DNA of 64,000 bases, from positions 49,153-113,152 of the forward strand of contig NZ_JACSPW010000013.1 in the NCBI RefSeq assembly GCF_014836935.1, given 5' to 3'. The notes beneath the pieces were generated by a model. The model had not been told where the DNA came from. It searched no databases and saw only the letters and a program-made list of their open reading frames with translations. Every line of letters begins with the position of its first letter. Position 1 is the stretch's first letter. Shown here in pieces: positions 45,278 to 53,875 of the stretch. Origin of the DNA: Solibacillus merdavium (GTDB taxonomy: Bacteria; Bacillota; Bacilli; Bacillales_A; Planococcaceae). The position numbers were made by a program, and so were the translations under genes.

Positions 45278-45709
45278 ATTACTAAAATAAATAACAGACT
45301 ATTACCAGCAGTTATTTATTTTTCTGCAATTGTAATACTTCTAATTTCCATATCGAAAACCAATTTTAATTTTACTGGTTATAGTTACTACTACGATGAA
45401 GAAGCGATGGTACTTACAATTGAAGAGGGGTTAATCAATAAAGAAATAAGTCATGTGTTAGATGGGCAAAAGAGTCCCGCTCAAGCCTACTTAATCATGC
45501 TGCTATTTAACAAAGCATATCAATTATGTTTGTTTACCATAGTTTTGCTTACATTTCTTACGTCACATATCTTTTATATAATATCTTCTAAAAGACCGAA
45601 ATTATATTTGGGGATATATCTATTAATCTTTATCGTTTTTATTTTAGGGGATTTGTACATGCACAAAGAGTTGATTCAAGAAATATCCAATACTCTCAAT
45701 AAATTATAA
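45278..45709 (+). CDS. Small membrane protein, apparent ATT start
   Basis: GGGGAGG at about 45263-45270 is followed at normal spacing by ATT (45278), which opens a frame of 143 codons. No ATG, GTG or TTG occurs in frame before codon 44 (ATG 45407), and the first 43 codons encode a good signal-like helix (INNRLLPAVIYFSAIVILLI), so truncating to 45407 would remove a real-looking segment. Two further helices follow (about 76-100 and 111-130), with a charged C-terminus. Function unknown. It is the last gene of the methyltransferase-DUF402-hydrolase cluster. Confidence 0.55.
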   Translation: MTKINNRLLPAVIYFSAIVILLISISKTNFNFTGYSYYYDEEAMVLTIEEGLINKEISHVLDGQKSPAQAYLIMLLFNKAYQLCLFTIVLLTFLTSHIFYIISSKRPKLYLGIYLLIFIVFILGDLYMHKELIQEISNTLNKL

Positions 45710-45737
45710 AGAGCAGGAATTCTTCAAATTAGTAAAA

Positions 45738-45772
45738 AAGGGTAATAGTCAAAAAAGACCTATTACCCGTAT
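45738..45772. terminator. Bidirectional terminator
   Basis: GGGTAATAG pairs with CTATTACCC around a loop with six As; it lies between convergent genes. Confidence 0.75.
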
Positions 45773-45780
45773 ATTTATTT

Positions 45781-46803
45781 TCACCACTTCGCCATATGCT
45801 CTTCAATACAGCCAAGCATTTGCTGGATCTGTAAAGTTGTACCGTCTTCAAGCTGAATAAATCCATCATAGTAGCCTACCATTTGATGAACAGAGGAAAC
45901 GATGACCTTCGCATTGGTTTCAGCAACTCGTTCAAAAAATGGCGTAAACATTAAATTGACTTGCCCGCTGAACTTCGATTTTACGGCCCATGGCTTCATA
46001 AAATCGGTACGGTCATAGTGAAATAATACATCTTCATGTATTTTTGTCATCTTTCCATCGACAAAAACTGCATTTTCCGTCATTCCTGTACCGTCTGTCC
46101 ACTTCCCCCCAAAGTTTAAGCCGATTCGTTGACCGCGAACGCGCTGTGAGGCCATTCCCCAATTCCATACTGCTTCACGAGGCCATATTCCACGTCCGTA
46201 ATCAAGGACTGCAAAACTTTCTTCAGGAGTAAATGTAAAGCGGCGATTGCCAATATGTACGACACCAGAAGCCGGTAAAGTATGATGTTTCGCTGTAAAT
46301 TGAAATGTTCGACGATTCCATGGGATGACTACATTAAGTGATTCATCATTTTTTGGGTGCTCAATCGTCAGCTCTGCATGTAATGGGTCCCCGTCAAAAT
46401 CCGGTGCTTTGACCGTTAAATGAGTTTCATTGTTGGAGTACATCATTTCAATCGACATTTCACTATTTTTATATTGAATGGTTTCCAATACTTTTTCAGG
46501 CATTTTTACATTTGCCCCAAGTGGAATTAAAATTGTTTTTTCGAAATAGCGCTGTGTTTCATACTCGAGAAAATAGACGAAGCACACTGCAGCATAATCT
46601 AAATGACTAATTGTTGCGGAAAATAAAATCTCCTCACCAAAGACACACCAATAATTCCATTTTTTCTTGCGCATAAAATGACCGGATAGATTGCAATCGA
46701 TAATTGGTGTTCGTGCATATCCGATTGCCTCCGGATTCAGGTTGCCTTTTTTATCGCATAGAACCGTTGGAAGGACGATTTCCCGTTCTGCGTGTTGTCT
46801 CAT
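45781..46803 (-). CDS. DUF2804 protein
   Basis: 340 aa, ATG at 46803 after AAGGGGG. It is a full-length DUF2804 protein, a predicted two-module beta-sandwich, recognised by WNYWCVFGEEILFSATISHL, WPREAVWNWGMASQ and GLNFGGKWTDGTGMTENAV. No enzymatic role is established. Cytosolic, no signal peptide. Monocistronic. Confidence 0.88.
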   Translation of the reverse strand: MRQHAEREIVLPTVLCDKKGNLNPEAIGYARTPIIDCNLSGHFMRKKKWNYWCVFGEEILFSATISHLDYAAVCFVYFLEYETQRYFEKTILIPLGANVKMPEKVLETIQYKNSEMSIEMMYSNNETHLTVKAPDFDGDPLHAELTIEHPKNDESLNVVIPWNRRTFQFTAKHHTLPASGVVHIGNRRFTFTPEESFAVLDYGRGIWPREAVWNWGMASQRVRGQRIGLNFGGKWTDGTGMTENAVFVDGKMTKIHEDVLFHYDRTDFMKPWAVKSKFSGQVNLMFTPFFERVAETNAKVIVSSVHQMVGYYDGFIQLEDGTTLQIQQMLGCIEEHMAKW

Positions 46804-46968
46804 CTAAATTCCCCCTTAAACTTTCTATAAAAAATTAATTATTTGATCATATACAGTTAAAATAATTGTATCAAACATTTACAAAAACAGGGTATTTTCA
46901 CTCTACATTCATACAAAGTACATAAAAGGAAGAAATTCGACATAGGCTGTGAAAAAAGGAGAAAAAAG

Positions 46969-47472
46969 TTGGCTTCATACTATAATCGAATGGCTGCAGT
47001 GGCCTATGCCAATAAATGGTGGGATAGCTTTAATCCTGAGTTTCCTAGATTTCAGGATGACTGTACAAATTTTATTTCACAATGTTTATATGCTGGAGGT
47101 GCGCCAATGCGCGGGGCACCGAATCGTGGGCAAGGCTGGTGGATGATTGGCTTGAATGAACGCTGGAGCTATAGCTGGACTGTTGCCCATTCACTACGCT
47201 GGTATTTGGAAACGTCAAAGCAGGGTCTACGGGCAACAAGGGTAAATTCAGTAGAGGAGTTACAGTTGGGGGATGTCATTTTTTATGATTTCCAGGGGGA
47301 CGGACGAATTGATCATAGTACGATTGTAACGCGAATTGATCAAGGTATTCCATATGTAAATGCCCACACGTCGAACAGTGCCGACCGAGAATATTCTTAT
47401 GAGGACTCCACAGCCTATACGCCACAAATGCGCTACTATTTCTTTCATATTGAGGATGAGTTTACGTTGTAA
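46969..47472 (+). CDS. Amidase-domain protein (PF12671 type)
   Basis: TTG at 46969 with AAAGGAG; 167 aa. The amidase_6 domain covers the whole protein: the nucleophile cysteine in DCTNFISQCLYAGG, GQGWWMIG, then GDVIFYDFQGDGRIDHSTIV with the catalytic histidine and NAHTSNSADREY. These NlpC/P60-related hydrolases act on cell-wall or small amide bonds; this short version has no signal peptide visible. Monocistronic. Confidence 0.85.
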   Translation: MASYYNRMAAVAYANKWWDSFNPEFPRFQDDCTNFISQCLYAGGAPMRGAPNRGQGWWMIGLNERWSYSWTVAHSLRWYLETSKQGLRATRVNSVEELQLGDVIFYDFQGDGRIDHSTIVTRIDQGIPYVNAHTSNSADREYSYEDSTAYTPQMRYYFFHIEDEFTL

Positions 47473-47546
47473 AGCACCCTTCTAAATATGTTAAATGTTG
47501 AAATTTCATGATAAGGTAGTAATAGTAACAGAAGGGGGTTTTGTCG

Positions 47547-48110
47547 ATGACATTATCAGTAAGAGATGCAGTATTACAACGTCGATCAATTAAACTATTT
47601 AACGGACAGCAAGTTGATAAGGAAGCAGTGTTCGAAATTTTGGATGAAGCAAAATGGGCACCAAATCATGGCAACCGTCAGCCTTGGCGTGTAGTAGTAG
47701 GCGCGGGCGAGCAACTTCCAAAAGTACATGAATTACTCCGAAATCTCGCTATTCCGAAATGGGAAGAACTTTCAGAAGATGCACTTGCTGCTCAAATGAA
47801 AAAGTTCACATTAGCGGGTGCCTACGCATTTGTTTTAGTGACAGAGGATGTTCGTCAAAAAGAACGCCTAGAAGATTACGCGGCGGCTTCTTGCTATTTA
47901 CAAAACGTGCAGCTACTGGCGTGGGAAAAAGGTATCGGTACATGCTGGAAAACACCTGGATTTTTAGATAATCCGAAATTCCGTGAAGCATTAAAAGCTC
48001 AACCACATGAACGGGTAATTTCAATGTTCCAGTTCGGCTATTTTGATGAACTGCCAAAAGCAAGAGTGCGTAAAGAGCTTACGGATTTTGTAACAGAGTT
48101 CGAGATTTAA
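47547..48110 (+). CDS. Nitroreductase-family protein
   Basis: ATG at 47547, 8 bases after GAAGGGGG; the TTG 6 bases upstream is too close. 187 aa. FMN-binding nitroreductase fold with AVLQRRSIKLFNGQQV, EAKWAPNHGNRQPWRVVV, ASCYLQNVQLLAWEKGIGTCWKT and the ending FQFGYFDELPKARVRKEL. YdjA-like short member. Likely reduces nitro or quinone-type compounds with NAD(P)H. A terminator follows. Confidence 0.9.
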   Translation: MTLSVRDAVLQRRSIKLFNGQQVDKEAVFEILDEAKWAPNHGNRQPWRVVVGAGEQLPKVHELLRNLAIPKWEELSEDALAAQMKKFTLAGAYAFVLVTEDVRQKERLEDYAAASCYLQNVQLLAWEKGIGTCWKTPGFLDNPKFREALKAQPHERVISMFQFGYFDELPKARVRKELTDFVTEFEI

Positions 48111-48117
48111 TAGTATG

Positions 48118-48161
48118 AGAATGCATGAGGAAATCAACATGTTCCCGTGCATTCTTTTTTA
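48118..48161 (+). terminator. Terminator after the nitroreductase gene
   Basis: AGAATGCATG(A)GGAA pairs imperfectly with TTCC(C)GTGCATTCT, followed by a T-run. Confidence 0.7.
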
Positions 48162-48370
48162 TGTGTTCGGATATTTTTAACCAATTAGACGGGGAATTTC
48201 CGCTTTTTCCGGAAAGCTGTAGAATGATGTGGTCTTGCTTTAAAAACCTTTTTTTGTCTAAACATAAAATTAGATTTGAAATCGAGGTAAATAAGTAATA
48301 AAATGGCAGTTGGAAGAAGGAAATTATAGGAATATGCTAAAATAAACCAGTTTTCTAAGAAGGAGTAACT

Positions 48371-50344
48371 ATGCGCTATAAAAGCTTAAAAACGCGACTA
48401 ATAATCATATTATTATTAGTTGGCATTATTCCCGTTTTGGTTACGGTTACGTACAATTACTTTACAACATTTGAGAGTTTTGAAGAAGTACAGTATGCCC
48501 AACAAAAAGAAATTGAACATTCTGTAACGAAGTATTTTGAACAGACAGCAGCTGAGCTGCAATATTTAGTTGAGCTATATGCAAAGGATCCGGAAATACA
48601 GCAGTTACTTTTAGAAGAAGAACGCCCCTCTATACAATCTAACGGAGAAGCGCTGTTTAATAGATTAAGTGAACAGCACAAGCTGGCCATTTTCGAAATT
48701 GGTGATGAAAATGGGACTGTACATGTAAGAGGACATAATCCATCCCAATACGGAGATGATAAATCCGAAATTGACGCCATTCAAGGTGCCCTACAAGGAA
48801 ATACATATAGCGGTTTTGAATATGGTTCAAGCGGATTGACTGTTAGAGCTTTTGCGCCGGTTGAATGGAATGGACGAACAATCGGGACTTTACAAATTGG
48901 TTTTGGAAAAGAATTTGTAGCCAATGTTCAAAGTCTGTTGCCAAATGTGGAGCTGCAGTTGCTTGATACAAATGGAGAAATTGTAGAAGCATCGGAAAAA
49001 GAAAATATCGGGATGCAATTAAAGGGGAATGCTATTTCTGCTGTTTTAAATGGAGAGGCAACCCAAATAAAAAATGAGGATAAAAAAGTGATTGAAAGCT
49101 TTTTACCTTTGCAAGACCCGACGGCAGCAACTGTTATTGGAGGGTTACATTTAACTCAAAATATTGAGGCAACCCAATCTACTATATACTCGATGGTAAG
49201 TATGGGAGGTATCATTTTAATAATCACCATTATTCTTGCTGTAATGGTAGCGTTAATTTACAGTCGCACATTAACTAAGCCGATTATTCACACTTCAAAG
49301 CTTTTGCATGTATTAAGTGAAGGTGATTTAACACATAGTATGGAAAACCATAATCGTAAAGATGAAATTGGGCAGTTAATGACAGATATGAAAAAAATGC
49401 AGGAACATCTACATAAAATGATTAAGGAAGTTTCAAATGCATCGAGCAGTGTAAGCTCAAAAAGTGCTATACTCGCTCAATCGACAAGCGAAGTGTCGAC
49501 GGGAGCTCAGGCAATTGCTGAAACAATGGAAACATTATCACGTGGAATAGAAATGCAAACGAATGAGATTTCGGAAGTCTATGAAGCTGTTACTAATTTT
49601 TCGAACGAATTAAAGGAAACGGCAGAACAAGGAACAAAGCTTGAATCAGTTTCCGGTAATGTGCTTTCGCTTTCATCGGAAGGTACAAAGAAGATGCAGA
49701 CTTCCAATGGGCAAATGCAACAAATCCATAACATTATGCACACGGCTATTCATAAAATGGACGGTTTAGGGGAGCGTGTTGGACAAATTTCTTCTTTCGT
49801 AAATATTATTGAAGATGTAGCCAACCAAACGAACTTACTTGCCTTAAATGCCTCTATCGAAGCAGCGCGCGCAGGGGAACATGGAAAAGGGTTTGCCGTT
49901 GTAGCAGAAGAAGTACGCAAGCTTGCTGAACAAGTGGCGAAATCGGTAACGGAGATTTCAGTAATTGTAGGTACGATTCAACAAGGCGCCCATGAATTAA
50001 GCAACTCATTGCAGCAAGGGTTTGCGACCATTGAAACAGGTACGGCACAACTTTCCGATACGGCCGAAACTTTTAGGGAAATCGAGGAGTCTGTTTTGCA
50101 AATGGATGCATTTACGAAGCAAGTCCTTGGGCAATTACAGGCAATGAGCAGTGAGGGACAGGTAATTAATCAGTCCATGCAGGAAATCTCAGCAATTACT
50201 GAGGAAACAACAGCAAGTGTAGAAGAAACAACTGCCACGGTTATTGAAACGAGCGCAACGATGAGTAACGTCGCAACGACAACGGAGCAGTTGGCAGAAC
50301 TTGCTGATAAGCTTAATAAAATTGTTAAAGAATATAAAATTTAA
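48371..50344 (+). CDS. Methyl-accepting chemotaxis protein
   Basis: 657 aa, ATG at 48371 with AAGGAG. TM1 (about 9-31), extracellular Cache-type sensor (about 35-270, with [19 protein letters not shown]), TM2 (about 273-298), HAMP (about 299-352, [18 protein letters not shown]) and a cytoplasmic signalling domain. The hairpin tip is classic: [20 protein letters not shown] followed by [20 protein letters not shown]. It senses an external ligand and controls CheA. Monocistronic. Confidence 0.94.
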   Translation: MRYKSLKTRLIIILLLVGIIPVLVTVTYNYFTTFESFEEVQYAQQKEIEHSVTKYFEQTAAELQYLVELYAKDPEIQQLLLEEERPSIQSNGEALFNRLSEQHKLAIFEIGDENGTVHVRGHNPSQYGDDKSEIDAIQGALQGNTYSGFEYGSSGLTVRAFAPVEWNGRTIGTLQIGFGKEFVANVQSLLPNVELQLLDTNGEIVEASEKENIGMQLKGNAISAVLNGEATQIKNEDKKVIESFLPLQDPTAATVIGGLHLTQNIEATQSTIYSMVSMGGIILIITIILAVMVALIYSRTLTKPIIHTSKLLHVLSEGDLTHSMENHNRKDEIGQLMTDMKKMQEHLHKMIKEVSNASSSVSSKSAILAQSTSEVSTGAQAIAETMETLSRGIEMQTNEISEVYEAVTNFSNELKETAEQGTKLESVSGNVLSLSSEGTKKMQTSNGQMQQIHNIMHTAIHKMDGLGERVGQISSFVNIIEDVANQTNLLALNASIEAARAGEHGKGFAVVAEEVRKLAEQVAKSVTEISVIVGTIQQGAHELSNSLQQGFATIETGTAQLSDTAETFREIEESVLQMDAFTKQVLGQLQAMSSEGQVINQSMQEISAITEETTASVEETTATVIETSATMSNVATTTEQLAELADKLNKIVKEYKI

Positions 50345-50347
50345 TAT

Positions 50348-50383
50348 AAAAGGAGTCGCTGGAATACTGGCGGCTCCTTTTTT
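50348..50383 (+). terminator. Terminator after the chemoreceptor gene
   Basis: AAAGGAGTCGC pairs with GCGGCTCCTTT (one G-U pair), then a T-run. Confidence 0.85.
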
Positions 50384-50417
50384 AACGGTGTTAGGGGCGG
50401 ATGTTATATTAATATAG

Positions 50418-50442
50418 GTTTTATGAAGTATATATGGGGAAA
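50418..50442 (+). promoter_or_regulatory. Candidate sigma-B promoter
   Basis: GTTTTA (50418-50423), a 13-base spacer, then GGGAAA (50437-50442), close to the general-stress consensus GTTTAA-N13/14-GGGTAT. It lies 34 bases before the start of a YflT-type stress gene. Confidence 0.45.
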
Positions 50443-50476
50443 AGGACTGATACCAAGAATTGATGGAGGGATGCAA

Positions 50477-51106
50477 ATGTTTAATGAACCAAAACAGACG
50501 ATTGATGTCGCCTATACTAAAGGGGAATTGCTAGAAAAACTCCAGGAATTACGTGGCGGTGAACCAGGTGAAGAAATAGATAGAACCCATATTTACGTCT
50601 TGACTAAAGATGTGGATGAGTTCCATTCAATTGCTCGACATCAGCAAATTTCACTAATTACGACAAACGGCGTCCGCAGTATACTTAAAACGCTATTTAC
50701 GAAAGAAACACCTATTGAAGAAAAATTACGTCGCTTAAACTTACCGGAAAATGAACGTCTTGAATATGAAAAGATCATTAACGATGGAGGCAAAATTCTC
50801 ATAACGGGCAGTGACCCATTTGATGAAGAGGGTTGGGAAGGGCATACACTTGATAATTGGATTACGAACCGCTCTAATCCATCGAATTTAATTCGCTGGG
50901 ATATTGAAGAGGAGCGTCCAATTCCATTTGAGGAGCAAAAAAAGAAGTATGAACCTTTGCCTCCGAATAGCGAAGTAGCAGGTGAGTTTGGACGTGGCGA
51001 TGAAGTAGAAGATCCGGATACAATTCCATTGAAGGACAACCAGCGTTACGTTCGCGACCCGCATACAAAGGAACTAAGTATTTATCAAGGTCCACATAAA
51101 AAGTAA
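50477..51106 (+). CDS. General stress protein with YflT-like domain
   Basis: ATG at 50477 is 6 bases after GGAGGG; upstream in-frame starts have no site. 209 aa. Residues about 8-110 match the heat-induced stress protein YflT domain (YTKGELLEKLQELRG, THIYVLTKDVDEFHSIA, GGKILITGSD). The remainder is a low-complexity, acidic and proline-rich tail. In Bacillus subtilis YflT-type genes belong to the sigma-B regulon, and a candidate sigma-B promoter is present. Function unknown. Confidence 0.8.
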   Translation: MFNEPKQTIDVAYTKGELLEKLQELRGGEPGEEIDRTHIYVLTKDVDEFHSIARHQQISLITTNGVRSILKTLFTKETPIEEKLRRLNLPENERLEYEKIINDGGKILITGSDPFDEEGWEGHTLDNWITNRSNPSNLIRWDIEEERPIPFEEQKKKYEPLPPNSEVAGEFGRGDEVEDPDTIPLKDNQRYVRDPHTKELSIYQGPHKK

Positions 51107-51111
51107 TCATG

Positions 51112-51151
51112 AGAGCCCAACTGACATGTAAGCAGTTGCGGCTCCTTTTTT
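51112..51151 (+). terminator. Terminator after the stress gene
   Basis: GAGAGCCCAACTG pairs imperfectly with CAGTTGCGGCTC, followed by six Ts. Confidence 0.75.
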
Positions 51152-51238
51152 GATTTAGTCAACAGAATATATGATTTTTGAAGGGAAATTTGTAGTTTTA
51201 TAGAATATTTTGTAAGGATGTGAAAGGGGATTGGAATC

Positions 51239-51937
51239 ATGGACAAAGTAGTAGCTTCTGTACAGCAGGCGATACAAAATATAGAAGATGGGGCTGTTTT
51301 ATTAGTGGGGGGCTTCGGTTTATGTGGCATTCCGGAAAATTTAATCCAAGCAGTAAAGGAAAAAGGGACCAAAAACTTAACGGTTGTCAGCAATAATTGC
51401 GGTGTTGATGATTTTGGGCTTGGTATCCTATTACAAGACAAGCAAATTAGGAAAATCATTGCTTCATATGTAGGAGAAAATAAAACATTCGAACAGCAAT
51501 ATTTAAATGGTGAGCTTGAAGTGGAACTAACACCGCAAGGGACGCTGGCTGAACGTATCCGTGCCGGTGGTGCAGGCATTCCGGCTTTCTATACTGCAAC
51601 AGGTGTCGGGACACCGATTGCAGAAGGAAAAGATACAAAAGAATTTGACGGCAAGAGGTATTTACTTGAGCGTGCGATTACAGGTGACTTTGCCCTTGTA
51701 AAAGCATGGAAAGCTGATCGCTCTGGTAATTTAGTGTTTCGTAAAACATCGCGCAACTTCAATCCGCTCTGTGCAACAGCTGGTAAAGTAACGATAGTAG
51801 AGGTAGAGGAACTTGTAGAAGTAGGCGAGCTCGATCCAGATGAAATTCATTTACCAGGCATTTACGTGCAGCACATTGTACACAGCGAATCCTTTGAAAA
51901 ACGAATAGAACGTCGCATTGTAAAGGGGGAAGCATAA
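51239..51937 (+). CDS. scoA: 3-oxoacid CoA-transferase subunit A
   Basis: 232 aa, ATG at 51239 with AAAGGGG. Class I CoA transferase alpha subunit with the coenzyme-A binding [25 protein letters not shown] and [21 protein letters not shown]. With ScoB it moves CoA from succinyl-CoA to acetoacetate. The two genes share the bases TAATG and are translationally coupled. Confidence 0.93.
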   Translation: MDKVVASVQQAIQNIEDGAVLLVGGFGLCGIPENLIQAVKEKGTKNLTVVSNNCGVDDFGLGILLQDKQIRKIIASYVGENKTFEQQYLNGELEVELTPQGTLAERIRAGGAGIPAFYTATGVGTPIAEGKDTKEFDGKRYLLERAITGDFALVKAWKADRSGNLVFRKTSRNFNPLCATAGKVTIVEVEELVEVGELDPDEIHLPGIYVQHIVHSESFEKRIERRIVKGEA

Positions 51938-52569
51938 TGGATGCACGCTTAAAAATTATTCGCCGTGCCGTAAAGGAAATAGAGGATGGCATGTATGTAA
52001 ATTTAGGAATCGGTATGCCAACATTAATTGCAAATGAGATTCCTCCCCAATTTAATGTAATGCTGCAGTCCGAAAATGGGCTTCTTGGCATTGGACCATA
52101 TCCGACTGAAGATGAAATCGATGCGGATTTAATTAATGCAGGGAAGGAAACTGTAACGGCAAAATCAGGCGCAGCATTTTTTGATAGTGCTGAAAGCTTT
52201 GCTATGATTCGCGGAGGGCATATTGATTTAGCGATACTCGGTGGAATGGAAGTGTCTGAGCAGGGCGATTTGGCGAATTGGATGATTCCTGGAAAAGTAG
52301 TAAAGGGAATGGGCGGGGCAATGGATTTAGTAGTAGGCGCCAAAAAAGTTATCGTCATTATGGAACATACGAACAAATACGGTGAATCTAAAGTAAAGAG
52401 TGAATGTACATTACCGTTAACAGGAAAAGCCGTTGTACACAGTTTAATTACTGATTTAGCCGTTTTTAACTTTACTGATGGCCACATGCAGCTAGTAGAG
52501 CTTCAGGAAGGTGTGACATTAGAGGAAGTAAGGGAGAAGACGGAGGCAGTATTTGAAGTAAAATTATAA
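51937..52569 (+). CDS. scoB: 3-oxoacid CoA-transferase subunit B
   Basis: 210 aa, ATG at 51937 overlapping the scoA stop. Beta subunit with [17 protein letters not shown], the catalytic glutamate in [13 protein letters not shown] (Glu46), [15 protein letters not shown] and [16 protein letters not shown]. It completes the succinyl-CoA:3-ketoacid CoA transferase used in ketone body and fatty-acid breakdown; it may also take intermediates from lysine degradation elsewhere in the window (inference). Confidence 0.93.
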   Translation: MDARLKIIRRAVKEIEDGMYVNLGIGMPTLIANEIPPQFNVMLQSENGLLGIGPYPTEDEIDADLINAGKETVTAKSGAAFFDSAESFAMIRGGHIDLAILGGMEVSEQGDLANWMIPGKVVKGMGGAMDLVVGAKKVIVIMEHTNKYGESKVKSECTLPLTGKAVVHSLITDLAVFNFTDGHMQLVELQEGVTLEEVREKTEAVFEVKL

Positions 52570-52577
52570 TGAAAAAA

Positions 52578-52614
52578 GAAAGCGCAAAAAGCTCTTAAAA
52601 CTTTTTGCGCTTTA
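52578..52614. terminator. Bidirectional terminator after scoB
   Basis: AAAGCGCAAAAAG pairs perfectly with CTTTTTGCGCTTT; it also serves the convergent ywbE gene. Confidence 0.9.
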
Positions 52615-52616
52615 AC

Positions 52617-52814
52617 TTATTTAGGATACGTTTGACATACACGCCCGATTTGTCCGTCTGTTAAGCGAACTTTTATACCGTGTGGATGCGAGCTGCTGTT
52701 CGTAAGTAAATCCTTTACTACGCCTCGTGTTGTCGTACCTGTACGTTGGTCCTTTTTTAATACGATGTCAACTTCCAAACCAGGGTATACATCGCTACGA
52801 TTTTTGCCGTTCAT
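52617..52814 (-). CDS. ywbE: YwbE family protein
   Basis: 65 aa from the ATG at 52814 (AAGGGA upstream; a TTG immediately before is not needed). Small basic protein with GLEVDIVLKKDQRTGTTTRG and the ending LTDGQIGRVCQTYPK, characteristic of the YwbE family. Its function is not known; the SH3-like sequence suggests nucleic-acid binding. Confidence 0.9.
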   Translation of the reverse strand: MNGKNRSDVYPGLEVDIVLKKDQRTGTTTRGVVKDLLTNSSSHPHGIKVRLTDGQIGRVCQTYPK

Positions 52815-52857
52815 CAAATCCGTCCCTTCAACTAAACTTCTCTAAGTATAGCACGCT

Positions 52858-52889
52858 AAAAAAAATAACCCTACAGGGAAGCAGGGTTA
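52858..52889 (-). terminator. Terminator of the M19 dipeptidase gene
   Basis: On the minus strand TAACCCT pairs with AGGGTTA, extended by CTTCCCTGTA pairing in the loop, and eight Ts follow. Confidence 0.85.
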
Positions 52890-52893
52890 GATG

Positions 52894-53814
52894 CTATCTC
52901 GGTATATGATTTAAAAAATTTGCATAAGCAAAGCCGCGCACTTGCTCTTCGCTATAATACTTCAGAAGTTCATTAATAAAGTTTTGGTACATTCCGGCAT
53001 GTTCAAGACCAGCAACCTTAAAATCGATCCCATCAAAATCGGAGCCGAAGCCGATTAAATCTTTCCCGCCAAGCGAACAAATATAATCGATGTGACGAAT
53101 TACATCCCCCATACTCGCGCTAGTAGTCCCGTTGATAAATTCTGGATAGAAGACGATATGAATAGGCGCATTCTTTTCAATCATTGCTCGAATTTGGGCA
53201 TCATTCAAATTGCGAACATGATTACAGACAGCCCTCGCATTCGAATGGGAGGCAATGACATAGTCCGCATATTCTATAACATCCCAAAAGCTTTGTTCGT
53301 TCAAATGCGAAACATCGGTAAAAATTTTATGCTGATTGTTGAGTGTAATAATCTCTTTTCCAAACGGCGTTACGCCACGACCATAATGGCTATGTGCTCC
53401 ATCTGCTGCTTCGTTAGGGAAGTTCCAAGTGAGTCCGATTGATAATACGCCAAGTTGATGAAATGGATGCCAGATTTTAAAATCTCCTCCAAAAAAATCG
53501 ACACCTTCAATTGTTAAAAATGCCCCGATTTGTCCAGGTTGTAGCGTTTCGAAATCTGCCCATTTTTTAATATGTACTACACCTTCGCGTAATACCTCAT
53601 TACGAAAGTACTCAATCTGCTTTATCGCAGTTGCGCGCTTTTCTACAAGCGAAAGCTCAGGATGAACATAAATAGCAAAGGCCTGTGCTATCACATGACC
53701 ATTAACTAATTTTTCATAATTCACATCAAGTTCAGGAGTATTGAAAAATTCATATCCGTGCTTATGCATGCGTAACAATGCATCACAATGTAAATCAATA
53801 ATCGGAATGCTCAT
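52894..53814 (-). CDS. Membrane dipeptidase family protein (M19, renal dipeptidase-like)
   Basis: ATG at 53814 with AGGTGGG at 8 bases; an in-frame GTG at 53826 is less likely. 306 aa. M19 zinc peptidase fold: the HxD metal ligands in IDLHCDALL, FLTIEGVDFF glutamate, DVSHLNEQSFWDVI, ASHSNARAVCNHVRN and GFGSDFDGID. It hydrolyses dipeptides, including L-D types. Despite the family name no membrane anchor is seen, so it is probably cytosolic. It lies 61 bases downstream of the ABC exporter gene. Confidence 0.9.
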   Translation of the reverse strand: MSIPIIDLHCDALLRMHKHGYEFFNTPELDVNYEKLVNGHVIAQAFAIYVHPELSLVEKRATAIKQIEYFRNEVLREGVVHIKKWADFETLQPGQIGAFLTIEGVDFFGGDFKIWHPFHQLGVLSIGLTWNFPNEAADGAHSHYGRGVTPFGKEIITLNNQHKIFTDVSHLNEQSFWDVIEYADYVIASHSNARAVCNHVRNLNDAQIRAMIEKNAPIHIVFYPEFINGTTSASMGDVIRHIDYICSLGGKDLIGFGSDFDGIDFKVAGLEHAGMYQNFINELLKYYSEEQVRGFAYANFLNHIPR

Positions 53815-53839
53815 ATGGATACCCACCTTCCTAATTTTT

Positions 53840-53871
53840 TTTAGGTGAATGAACTAAATCACTCACCTAAA
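53840..53871 (-). repeat. Inverted repeat between the ABC exporter and dipeptidase genes
   Basis: TTTAGGTGAATGA pairs with TCACTCACCTAAA with one mismatch. On the minus strand the hairpin is followed by As, not Ts, so it is not a classical terminator; it could be an attenuator, processing or protein-binding site. Confidence 0.45.
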
Positions 53872-53875
53872 ATTT

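Noticed and set aside
52894..53814. Reading the M19 dipeptidase as membrane anchored, as the family name implies
   Set aside because: No signal peptide or GPI-type C-terminus; the chosen start gives a cytosolic protein.
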